Of a DNA stretch of 64,000 bases, positions 12,497-22,881 are shown one piece after another. The stretch is from Prillingera fragicola. Its lineage: Eukaryota; Basidiomycota; Tremellomycetes; Trichosporonales; Trichosporonaceae. A program made the position numbers and the translations under genes. How positions within the stretch are numbered: position 1 is the stretch's first letter; the number at the start of each line of letters is the position of its first letter. The notes under the pieces were generated by a model. The model had not been told where the DNA came from. It did no database searches and saw nothing but the letters and a program-made list of their open reading frames with translations. The stretch is from assembly GCA_002335605.1 (NCBI GenBank), contig BEDY01000008.1:124001-188000 (forward strand). Reading direction: 5' to 3'.

Positions 12497-14538
12497 TTAA
12501 GCCGATGCCTCGGCAAGACGGGGTCCAACGTCAAGGAGGTGGGTGAGGCGCTTCTCGGCGACCTTGACAGCGTCACCGAGAACGACACTCTTGTTGCCCT
12601 TGGAGAGCTGAATGGGAGCGGTTCCGTCAGCGACGCCAAGCTGGGCGTCCGACCAGAGGGGCTGGACGGGGGCAGCGTTGGGCATTCCAACACCAACGCG
12701 GCCGCCAACAGCAGCCCAGTCGGCCTCGCGCTTGAGGTCGAGGGTCTTGAAGACGGTGTCGATCGACTCGACAAGGTGCTCAACCTGCTCGGCAGTGTGA
12801 CCAGGGGTAGGGGTGATGCGAAGACGCTCCTCACCGACGGGAACGGTGGGGTAGTTGATCGACTGCACGTAAATGTGGTGCTTGCTGAGGAGCATGTCCG
12901 AAGCAGCCTTGGCAAGAGCAGCGTCACCGACAAGCACGGGGATAATGTGCGAAGGGTTGGCAATGACAGGAATGTCAAGGCCCTGGAGCTGGCTCTTGAC
13001 CTCGCGAGTGTTCAGCTGCTGGAGGCGGCGGTCGCCAATGAACTCGCGCTGGTAGGCAATCGAAGCCTGGGCACCAGCGACGACGGCGGGAGGGAGCGAG
13101 GTGGTGAAGATGAAGCCGGGGGCGTACGAGCGGACAACGTCCACAAGGTCAGACGAGCCGGCAATGTAGCCACCGACGACACCGTAGGCCTTGCCAAGGG
13201 TACCGGTGATGATGTCGATGCGGTCCTGGACCGAGCGACGGACGGGGTTGGGCGAAGTGCGGGTGGCCTGGTGAGCCTCAAAGTCGAGGTGCTCAGCGAC
13301 ACCAGCACCGCTGGGTCCGTACATGCCGACGGCGTGAACCTCGTCGAGGAAGGTGATGGCACCGTACTTCTCGGCGAGGTCGCAGATGGCCTCAATTGGG
13401 GCGACGGATCCGCACATGGAGTAGACGGACTCGAAGGCAATGATCTTGGGGGTCTCCTTGGGCACAGTCTTGAGCTTGGCCTCAAGGTCGGCAATGTCAT
13501 TGTGCTTCCAGATGACCTTTTTGGCTCCGGAGTGCTTGACACCCTGAATCATCGACGCATGGTTCAACGAGTCGGAAAAGATGACACAGCCTGGCAGCTT
13601 GGCGCCAATGGTGCCCAGGCATGCGTCGTTGGCGACGTAGCACGAGGAAAAGACAAGGGCGGCCTGCTTCCTGTGAAGAGAGGCAAGCTCGTCCTCGAGG
13701 GAGAGGTGCAGGGCACCGTTTCCAGCAATGTTACGGGTGCCACCTGCTCCCGCTCCGTAGCGGTTAAGACTACGCTTCATAGTGTCAAGCACGACGGGGT
13801 TCTTGCTCATACCGAGGTAGTCGTTTGAGCACCACACATCGACCTCATCGCTGGTCTTTGCAGTGTGTGCGACAGGGAACTTTGCGGCCATGCGGTTGAT
13901 GTTGTTGAAGTAGCGGTAGGACCTAGGGCCAATCAGCATCGCCCGGGGAAATCCGCAAGAAATTAATGCTCACTTGTCCTGGTGCTTCTTGTCAAGCTCG
14001 CTCTGGTAGAATGACTCGTAGTCAAAGCCGTTGGCGACCTTGGACTCGGAGCGCCTGGCAGGCGCTGCCGCGACCTTGCTGTCGACCTCACGCTGAGCGG
14101 TGGCAGCGGCGTCGCGAGCAGCCTTAGCGTGGGGGCAGTTGCCAGGGGCAGTGGCGCTGGGGTCGAAGGGAATGGCCTTCTGCTGAAGAAAAGTTAGCTC
14201 CATGCTACGCTACGACGCGAGGCAAAAGGCTAGGATGCGCACCAGCACATCCGCGCACCCGCTGGCACCCCTGCGGGTACGAGGGGGGTTGCTATAGCCG
14301 AACTCACCTTGTGGATCGCTGCGACCTCGCTGTTGCCAGCGACCGAGGCGTAGCCACGGGCGGCGTTCTTGGCGATGAGCTTGGGGCCCATCATGGGGCA
14401 CTGGACAGCCTTGGCAGTGAGTGCCGAGACGGAGCCGTTGCTGGCACCGATGGCAGCAAGGCGACCGAGGGTGGAAGGGGTCGAGTGTCCCAGGAAGGGG
14501 CAGACACCCGAGTAGCGGAGAAGCTGGGAGACCTGCAT
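12497..14538 (-). CDS. HEM1: 5-aminolevulinate synthase, mitochondrial
   Basis: First enzyme of haem synthesis: glycine + succinyl-CoA to 5-aminolevulinate, PLP-dependent, in the mitochondrial matrix. Three exons, with introns near 14206-14307 and 13924-13973. The N-terminal region is a presequence plus three Cys-Pro dipeptides in haem-regulatory-motif style context: [17 protein letters not shown] and GNCPHAKA. The catalytic domain has CSNDYLGM, the glycine-rich [24 protein letters not shown], the PLP aspartate segment [12 protein letters not shown] and the Schiff-base lysine in [15 protein letters not shown]. The C-terminus extends about 80 residues past RITPTPGHT, as in fungal enzymes. Start [11 protein letters not shown] fits a targeting peptide. 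The substrate links it to succinyl-CoA ligase at 58.6 kb. Confidence 0.95.
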
Positions 14539-16347
14539 TGCGTTGATGATGGAGCAGCTCTTGGCGTATTACAGTAAGGTGTGGCGAGTTTACTGGGTCA
14601 AAGGGAGAACGCAAATGCGGAGAAGTGGGAAAAGAGACGAGTCGAGAGGAGACTGTTTTAAAGAGGTCAGTCTCGCGTTGGTGCGCTGGAGGAGGAGCAA
14701 GTCTCCATGTCAGGGCTCGAGGGTGTGACAAAAACTGACCAATCGCAAGCGGCCACTCAAATCGTGAGGATTTCAGGCTTTGGTGGGCCCGAGCACACCG
14801 AAACGGCCAATCAATCCCGCGGGATGGCCACGGCCGGGCACTAGCCTCCTGGGGTGGGCCGCCGCTTAGCAAAAAGTCAATGCCCTGTCTCTGGCTCGTT
14901 TCGAGCCATGGGATTCCACACTGCCCATAATACCAGAGGTCCATCCAAACCCCTGTCATTCTTCCGGACAGCTCAAGCCGAATGCCTCTGGCCTGTGGAG
15001 GATGGTGGGGAACAGGTTCCCGGCCCCCGCACTCCTTTACCCGCGGGTCCCAGGGGATTCACCGAGTTTCGTTACGAGGCAAAGTCTATCATCCTCTGTT
15101 GAGCCCCACTCTGTCTGAGATACGTTGGAGTGATGGTTTACCCGCAGCTCAGATAGAGTGCGTGCGCCAGTCTGGGGAACGGTGGAGCTTTGGATCATGC
15201 CTCGCGACAGGGTCTAGTGGCAGAAGCCGCATTATCTAGTCGTTTATCCAGAGATTCTTGCGCTATCAGCAGCTGATCGTCGTTCATCGAGCTGAGTATA
15301 TAGGTGTTTTGGCTGTTACACCCTACGCAGCAAGGCAACAAGATGCCACTGCGTATGCTAAATTGTTTGCCACTTTTGTGGCATTATTATTGTTGACAGT
15401 CGACCACCTGGGTAGAAATGGCCACTCTCGTAAGAAAGGGGAGAACACACACACGGCAAGCAAGTAGAGTTCAAGCTATGCGTCCATGTGTCCGATCTCC
15501 GCTCTATCGTGGTTCCTATGTCGTTTAACTGGTTCCCGCAAACTACGGACATCACGGGAATGTCACGCGTCGACATATTCAGTTTAGTGCCCATCAGAAA
15601 CAGTAGTCGAACGGGGGTAGACGTTTTAGAATGCGCAAAACATCTCGGCATGTACGTTCCGTCAGAACACGCGCAAAGGTCGCTGAGGTACTACTAACAC
15701 CAGGTGCACGCGGCACGCGTGCATGCGTGCACGCCGCTGGTCATGGGCGGTCTGCCACGCTGATCATTTGCGAACACGTTTGGTGACAGGCATGAATGGC
15801 AAGAGGCTATGAGGCACAGAACCTGTTTGACAAAAGGTACCTCGGTCTCCTTTCAGATGCTCGAGCTACCTGTGTGACATCTGACATGCAGTAACTGTTG
15901 AGCAAGATGCAACAAAAAATTAGTCCATCTCTTCGCTGGAATTATGTGCGGCCACGATGGTGGCCGTCACCAGTGATGACATGCGACCGCTGCTTATGAA
16001 GAATAGGAAAGCCTTTACACAAGCATGTGCATGACATGGGCCATCTACGCTGCCCGACGGAATACGCACGCCGCCACCTTATTGATGGTCGCTGTGGAAA
16101 ACGCCTTTTTTAACAATAACAACGATAATGCCCACACATGGGTTTGGATGGGCTTGAGAAACACACTACTCTGCGCCGGCGTACTCAGGAGTGGGGTCAT
16201 TGTGTATTTCGATCCCTCGATCCAACCATTAACCACACTGACCACGGAATCATTTTCCTCCTCCACCTTAACATTGAACATTTCGTCCACCAAGTGAATC
16301 CTTAGTTCCTAGCTCGTCAACAGCTGCTGAGGAGCTCCCATAGCACA
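14539..16347. other. Large intergenic gap, 1.8 kb
   Basis: Divergent space between ALAS and ELP2. Short open frames at 15258-15467 and 16025-16297 (and antisense 16045-16293) are low-complexity and unsupported. The one notable string is an alternating purine/pyrimidine patch at about 15705-15733 (see findings). No tRNA or other RNA gene was recognised. Confidence 0.55.
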
Positions 16348-18900
16348 ATGGCGTCCCTCTCGACAGCATATATCTCAGTGGGGGCCAACAGGTCCTCGTC
16401 TTCGTCTTGCACCCTGTCGCCATCGTCTGGTGTTCTGGCTTACGGCGCTGGAAGCTCAGTTGCGCTTTGGGATTCAGCAAGTGTTGACATAGGTTGACGA
16501 GTCGCTAATGATACCAGGATGACCCCGGACGAGGAGTGTACACTACTTTGCTGGGTCACAAGGGACAGGTGACGACTGTCAAGCGCGCACGCAGCGAGGA
16601 TGGACAGTCAGTCCTGGTGTCCGGCGACAGCTTTGGCGAGATTCGAGTCTGGCAGCAAGGACCGGGGAAGCAGGTGAGTGCTCAGCTGCGGGCCAAAGTT
16701 GACGGTTCAGTTTAAATGCAGCCACAACTTTGTGGCTCACAAGGGAGCTTCGGTGTCGGCAATTGGCATTGTGCCCGTGGAGGGAGCAGCTGCCATCGAC
16801 ATTCTTACCGGTGGCTCCGAAGGTCTTGTGAAGCGTTGGCGGTTAAGCGACAAGGTGGAGGAGCTTGAGCAGCTGGATCTCAAAGGCCGTCTGCCTTTGG
16901 ATATGGAGCTTGCCGTTTTGCCTGGGTCCTCTGTCCCTGTGCTGGTCGTGGGATGCACAGACCGAAAGGTGCAGCTGTGGACGCTCGTTTCTGGATCTGT
17001 GAGTGCGCCTTTCGAGGTGTTGCTGACGTGCAGTTCCGCTTCATGCTGTCTCTCGAGGGTCACGAGGACTGGGTCCGCTGCGTCTCAATTACTTTGTATC
17101 CATCAGCACATGGCGGTGCACCCGACCTGCTCCTTGCCACTGGCGCGCAGGACAACTACATTCGTTTGTGGCGCATTTCAGCTCTCATCCAGAGCACACC
17201 GGATGAGGACCTCGACATTCTTGAAGAGTTTGAACGCCGCATCGGAGGTGAAGACGGTGCTGTCCAGATTTCCACCAAGGCTCATGTCATTGCGGTGGAG
17301 GAGAAGGGCAGCACACTTCGCTACGATGTCACGCTGGAGGCTCTGCTCGTTGGGCACGAGTCTGGTTTGACAAACGTGCACTGGTCTCCTGCAACGGCCG
17401 AATCGTCACCAGTGCTTCTATCGTCTGCATCCGACAACTCTCTGGTTATCTGGGCGCCGACAAGTGGATCAAGCGGCGCGCGTGACGGCATTTGGGTGCC
17501 GAGCCACCGCTTCGGTGCGTTTGGTGGACGTGGATTGTCCTTCTTCGGCGCCGTTTGGGGCCCGGAGGGCAACACTGTCTTTGCGACTGGATGGACTGGT
17601 GGAGTTGAGCGCTGGGTGCGCGATGGCGAGGGCTGGGAGCCAGCACCCGGTGTTACTGGTCACTTTGGCGCCGTTCAGAGCGTTGCCTGGGACCCCGCTG
17701 GAGACTACCTCATGTCCACTAGGTGAGCGCCTCGAGTCATCGTTTTCTAACATGTGCAGCTCGGACCAGACGTCTCGCATTCACGCGGCCTGCTTGCCAA
17801 CATCATCCACTCTCGAAGCTCCTGTGTGGGCGGAGATTGCTCGCCCCCAGATCCATGGGTACGATCTCGTCGACGCGGCGTTCCTTTCCGCCTACAGCTT
17901 TGCCAGTGCCTCTGAGGAAAAAGTGATGCGCGTGTTCACCGCCACCGCAGGATTTGCAGAGAGCTTGCGAGGTCTGGGCGTATGCGAGGCTGCCAACTCA
18001 TCCGACGTAAGCGCTGTGCTGCGGCTTAAGCTAACCAAGCAGCTGCCCAAGGGAGCAACAGTCCCACCACTTGGTCTGTCAAACCGCGCACTGGGCAAGC
18101 CGACGACGGAGCCCGAGGTCAAGAACAACAATACGGCTCGTGACTCTGTGTCAAGGGCACTGACAGACTTGCCAACCGAGGAGGAACTCGGCACATCGAC
18201 GCTCTGGCCAGAGGTTGAGAAGATTTACGGCCACGGCTACGAGCTCGCAACGTTAGCCACCAGCCACGCAGGTGACATGGTCGCAACAGCCTCTCGCGCA
18301 ACTTCGGCCGAGCACGCCGTCGTCCGACTCGTCAATGCCTCGACCTGGGCCTCGATTGGCGAACCCCTCGCCGGCCACTCGTTGACCGTCACCCGTATCG
18401 CATTCAGCCCCGACGACACCCTTCTCCTCACCGTTAGCCGTGATCGTTCATGGTGCCTGTACGCTCGCGGCAATGACGGCACCTACGCCGCACAAGCCAA
18501 CCAGGAGCGCGCCCACGCACGCATGATTCTCGACGCGGCTTGGTCGTCTTCGGGGACAATGTTCGCTACCGTGTCGCGCGACAAGACTGTCAAGCTCTGG
18601 AGCAAGAACACGGACAACGTGTGGGCAAGCACATCAACGCTCACCATGTCCGAGGCCGTCACTTCGGTCGCTTTGCGAGAGTACGGTAACGGTGACCTCC
18701 TCGCAGTCGGCACTGAGGCCGGCAACATTGAGGTGTTCGAGGTCCGCGACGGTGCTGCTACTGCTATCACGGCTGTCCCTGCCGCCGAGGCCCATGCTGC
18801 GGCCGTCAACCGCCTCGCCTGGCGCACGACCGCGTCGCCTTACCAGCTCGCCAGCGCCGGCGAGGACCGCGCTGTGCGCATCTACGACGTGCAGCTCTAG
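16348..18900 (+). CDS. ELP2: Elongator complex subunit Elp2 (WD40 protein)
   Basis: Structural subunit of the six-protein Elongator complex, which modifies U34 of certain tRNAs. Five exons; introns 16481-16517, 16674-16721, 16999-17033 and 17723-17759. The N-terminus (ISVGANRSSSSSCTLSPSSGVLAYG) and GVYTTLLGHKGQVTTVKR match Elp2, as does LLVGHESGLTNVHWSP in the middle. About a dozen WD40 blades in two propellers are suggested by repeats such as GHEDWVRCVSI, LAGHSLTVTRIAFSPDDTLLLTVSRDRSW, ILDAAWSSSGTMFATVSRDKTVKLW and a final LASAGEDRAVRIYDVQL. The length of roughly 800 residues fits. Start: first ATG before the first blade, with good frame through all splice sites. Confidence 0.92.
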
Positions 18901-19151
18901 CACGCTTGTTCATAGGCCACCATACCCTGCACTAGATACCAGCGACTCGAAATGCATGGATAGTAATACTAAAGTTTTACCAGCACACGCTACAAAGACA
19001 GTTTGGCACCTGGGTAACAGGTTTGAAGGAATACTTTGCAATAAAACTATATGCCCTTGTTATTAGCCAACACCACAACTAAACAATTTGTGTGGCGGGG
19101 TAGAAGAAAACCGACGAAAAGGGCTGAAGACGCAACACCCGACTCGACCGT

Positions 19152-20730
19152 CTAGTCAATGTTGTTGGCCGAGCAGCACGAGAACAGGCCGCCGCTCTTC
19201 TTCGCAGCGGGCGCGGTTTGGGCGGGCTTGGGGGCTCCGGGGGTTGCGCCCGAAGCAGTGGCAGCCTTGGCGGCACCAGCAGCGGCGGCGGGGGTAGCGC
19301 CAGCGGCTGCGGGAGCACCAGCAGCGGCGGGGGTAGCGCCAGTGGCAGGGGTAGCGCCAGTAGTGGCCGGGGTTGCGCCAGTGGCAGGAGTTGCTCCGGT
19401 GGTGGCTCCGGTGGCAGGGTGCGAGCCGTCAAGAGCCTTAGCGCTGGGGTCGTTGGAGGTGAAGGCCTCCTTGGACAGAGGGGCGTTGGGGTCGTTGGAG
19501 TTCAGACCGTCCTTGGAGATAGGAGCGTTGGGGTCGTTGGAGTGGTGGGCCTTGTTGGCAGCAAGGGCCGCGGCGCCAGCGCCAGCGGCACCGAGACCAG
19601 CAGCACCAGCGGCGGCGCCGGTGCCGACATTGTAGCCCTCCTTAGTGTTGGCGCCGTCAACGCCAGCTCCGGTTGAGGTAGCCGACTGGGTGCTGACGGG
19701 CGCAGTCTTAGCCGTGGTAGCGCCCTGGACAGTGTTGCCCTGGAGGCCAGCCTGGTCAGCGGCCAGGAGGCTGTGAAGAGTCAGTAAACAGTGCTACGAG
19801 ATGCCAGTGCTCAAGAACAGATGGTTGCCGAGAGGGCTTTGATTGTACTACGCTTCATGCATCTTATGGGGCCCTCTCGGCAGCTTCTTCTCGAGTTTGT
19901 GAGGGCAAGCAAATGCGTCGCTGTGCTCCTCGTGGTGTCTAAACTTACTGACGGCCGCGGACGTGCTGGGCAACGACCTTGGAGAAGTACTGAAAATGAG
20001 GTCAGCTGGAATCTCGTGTCCGTGCGCAAAGCGACTCACCTCTCCCTGCCACTCAGCGAGGCTGAGCTCTCCCTTGGTGGGGGTGCGCGAGCCGTCGGCG
20101 GCAGCGACGGTCGAGGCACCGTAGGCGGAGCCACCGTGGACCTCCTCAACGTTGGTAAGGTAGGGCTGCTGGAAGCCAATGGGAACGTAGATGAGACCGT
20201 GGTGGGCGAAGAAGGGGAGGGTGGTAAGGTGAGTGGTCTCCTGGCCGCCGTGCTGCGAGCCCGACGAGGTGAACATGGTGACCATCTTGCCGACAAGGGC
20301 GCCCGAAGCCCAGAGACCGCCAGTCTGGTCAAAGAAGGCCGAGACCTGGGCGGGGAGGCGACCGTAACGGGTAGGCGAGCCAAGGATGAAGCCGTCAAGA
20401 GCCTGGAGGTCCTCGGGGGTGACGATGGGGTACTTGGGCTTGAGCGAGGCACCGGCGTGCATCTTGGTCAAGACCTCGGCGGGGAGAGTCTCCTGGATCT
20501 GGTAAGGCTTGCAGATGGCACCGGTAGCCTCGACGCCCTTGATGACCTCCTCGGCGAGAGCCGTAATGTGGCCGTAGGTCGAGTAGAAGATGACACCAAT
20601 GACGGGCTTGGCAACGCCGGCGGCGCCGCCAGCAGCGGCAGTGTTGGTGGTAGTGGGAGCAACGGTGGCCCTGCCACGAGTCAGCGATCCACCCTGTCGT
20701 CGATCACTTGCCCAAGCTGGCCACTTACAT
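19152..20730 (-). CDS. WrbA/Pst2-type flavodoxin-like NAD(P)H quinone oxidoreductase with long Ala-rich tail
   Basis: FMN-binding quinone reductase family of fungi (Pst2, Rfs1, Ycp4), two-electron reduction of quinones in oxidative stress defence. Domain features: VIGVIFYSTYGH (FMN phosphate loop), GSPTRYGRLPAQVSAFFDQTGGLW, LPFFAHHGLIYVPIGF, EVHGGSAYGASTVAAADGSR. No in-frame ATG precedes this domain except one split by an intron: AT at 20729-20730, a GTAAGT donor at 20723-20728, acceptor ending at 20671, then G. Further introns lie near 19991-20038 and 19772-19954. After the domain comes an Ala/Thr/Pro-rich tail of about 170 residues with three SNDPxA units and ATPATG repeats, ending SGGLFSCCSANNID. 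The two cysteines suggest lipid attachment; yeast Ycp4 is palmitoylated. A TATA-like box lies about 85 bases upstream. Confidence 0.88.
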
Positions 20731-20814
20731 TCTAGCGACTCTTCAATAACAATATCTAAAGAGGGGAAAAAGATGAAGGGGGAGCGGATGAAGACTGTGA
20801 TGACGATGGCTATT

Positions 20815-20824
20815 TTACTTTATA
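20815..20824 (-). promoter_or_regulatory. TATA-like box of the quinone reductase gene
   Basis: The coding strand reads GGATATAAAGTA about 85-95 bases upstream of the split start codon. Position and sequence fit a TATA element, and stress genes of this family are often TATA-driven. Function is inferred. Confidence 0.45.
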
Positions 20825-21545
20825 TCCTGCTGGGGATGCTGGCCAGAGTCTAAAACGGAATGGCGGGTGGGTCTGGCATGTGCGCCGACTTTTGGGCACC
20901 AGTTACCGGCCTTCTCTCCTGCTGCAAATGGTGCAATTGGGCTGAGGCACTGCGGCTCGTATGCCTCGTCGTCCTCGTCCTCTTGCCTGGCCTGCATTGG
21001 GTCCTACTGCATGGCCTGGCCGGTATGGGGCTCTGTCCTGGGAGCAGTCGGGGCTTACAGAGCACTCTCTTGCGCAGCTAATGACGTAGGGTGATCGTGG
21101 GAATGGTTGCAAGTGGTGGTACAATTAGGCCCAATGAGGAAAATCACGTGAGCCCACCACCCTGTTCCAGCGCTTCCAGCACCGTCCACCCTCGGCCTCC
21201 GAGCCACTCCAGGGTGACAGGCCCCTTTCATTTCGGCGCAAACGGCAGTTTAAAGGCCAATGGAATGTCCACACTGCATGGGCGAGCGGCTGAAATTCAA
21301 TGGTGGCGCGTTCAAGGGCAAGACGGCGCGTGCGCTGGTCGGTGCAACGCGCATCTTGTCTGTCAGCATTCCCGGCATAGTATCCACGTCGTGTGGATCG
21401 TGGACAGTTTCCGACTCTCCAGATCTCCAGATCTCCAGAGCTCTGGAACAGGTGCGAACCGCGTCCGATCGATTATCTACAAGTTTTTGTATTACGCGAA
21501 ATGGGTGACTGTAGAAAGAAACCAATAGAATATTACGTTATCCTG

Positions 21546-21570
21546 CCACGTGTTAATGCCACGTGTAATG
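21546..21570 (+). promoter_or_regulatory. Paired GCCACGTGT elements upstream of the small orphan gene
   Basis: GCCACGTGT occurs twice within about 23 bases, each with a bHLH-type CACGTG core, roughly 115-135 bases before the ATG at 21682. Repetition of the 9-mer at this spacing suggests a transcription factor site (Cbf1/SREBP/USF-like family). No experimental support. Confidence 0.45.
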
Positions 21571-21681
21571 TCGTCATTAACCCCGTTACACCCACGCCGG
21601 AGACGAGCCCATCTCGCAGCATTGCGACGAACTCTTGACTTGCATCTTAGCTTGGAACAATAACAACAACTCCACACCACC

Positions 21682-22423
21682 ATGGGCCTCTTTGACTCTT
21701 CATCTGCGCCATCCCTTTCCGGAGCCAACGACGTTCCCAAGCCCCGCTCAGATTCCGACCGCAATGCGCCACCTGCGGAGACTCACCAGCGTGTTATCGA
21801 CTTTGTTCGGGTCAGTACACATATCCAAACCGTTGACCTATGAAGTCTATTCACTTGGGGCTCGTGGTTGTTGACGGAGCTCAATGGCCACCACGGACGT
21901 GGACATTGAGATCTCCAGAGAACACGGGCCAGCCTGGGTGACAGTTTTTTCGGGGCCGCGCCGTGGACATTGCTAACTTGCGCAGGAAGCACCAGCTGCA
22001 CGGTATGTGCAGCAGTTCGGCTGTTATTGATGTCTACTAACGTGTCTAGCTACACCTTTGATTCGCGGGTAGCTGCCAGGGATGGAGGAGACCCTGTTGC
22101 CGAGCTGTGCAGGATACGCGGCGACGGTGGCATGAGCTGTGTCAAGGTACGTGCCGACTGCGGACGCTTGTTGTGACACTCGGCACGGCTTGCTTGGCCG
22201 GTTCAGACATTGTCGAGGTCGTCGCCTATCGCGTATCACTTGCTAACACACGCAGCTCAGCATGGAGAGCGCCGCGCTCTTCAAGAGCATGCAGAGCCTG
22301 GGTATGTCTGGACGTGGACTACTCGCCGCTTCCACTGACACCTGACCAGGCTTTTTCTGTGCTCTGCCCGCAGAGCCCACTCGTACGCACATGGAGTGCA
22401 CCCCGATCCCCATTCCCAAGTAA
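21682..22423 (+). CDS. Small uncharacterised protein, five exons, 120 residues
   Basis: No family was recognised. The gene is supported by five exons that join in frame through consensus splice sites: 21682-21810, 21986-22002 (17 bases), 22050-22146, 22256-22301 and 22350-22423. The product starts MGLFDSSSAPSLSGANDVPK, has an acidic/polar N-terminus, then AELCRIRGDGGMSCVKLSM and SAALFKSMQSLGFFCALPA, and ends with EPTRTHMECTPIPIPK. Four cysteines, no membrane segment, no signal peptide. MGLFD could be read as an N-myristoylation-like start (Gly2), but position 6 is Ser only after FDS, so this is weak. Five small introns for 120 codons makes a chance open frame unlikely. Confidence 0.6.
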
Positions 22424-22881
22424 TGGCGACGACCGCGAAAAGAACCATGCTGCGGGGTGCCTGTAGCCAGTAGGACGTCTGAAGCAGCATTGCATTCATT
22501 CTGTAATCAACCAAAATATCAGACTAGTCCAAAATCATGTACTCTCTGCTCTCTGCTGCGCGTGTGGCCCTCCTTTGCATTTTCTGGCCTTCATTTAGAG
22601 CAAACTGTGTCCAAAACGCTACACGGCGACGTTCAGTGAAGGGAGCGCTTGCTCCGATGTGCCGATTTCATGTTTCAGTTCCCGCCTGCCCAGCGTATGA
22701 GGTTTGGCCACGACAGTGACGCAGTGGCGCCCCGCACTCGACAGAGCGTGCCGCCGTCCATCCCGTGCTTCGCGCGTGCGATGCCACGCTCAATCTTGCC
22801 GTGTCCGTGTGCATTATTGTCCAGCTGTTGCTTGAACAACGCGTGCCTCGATTTGTAGATTCTTGACCATTGTTCTCAACC
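22424..22881. other. Intergenic region, about 460 bases
   Basis: Between two plus-strand genes. Nothing recognised beyond presumed promoter function for the downstream SH3BGR-like gene. Confidence 0.6.

Larger units (their letters stand above)
20731..21681. other. Divergent intergenic region, 950 bases
   Basis: 5' flank of the quinone reductase gene and of the small orphan gene. It contains a TATA-like box (20816-20823) and a pair of CACGTG elements (21547-21568). Open frames at 21091-21528 and nearby show no family features. Confidence 0.6.

Noticed and set aside
12539..13828. 429-residue plus-strand open frame opposite ALAS, and a 403-residue one opposite the MFS gene (50544-51755)
   Set aside because: Same mirror effect; no domain, and the minus-strand products are clear family members.
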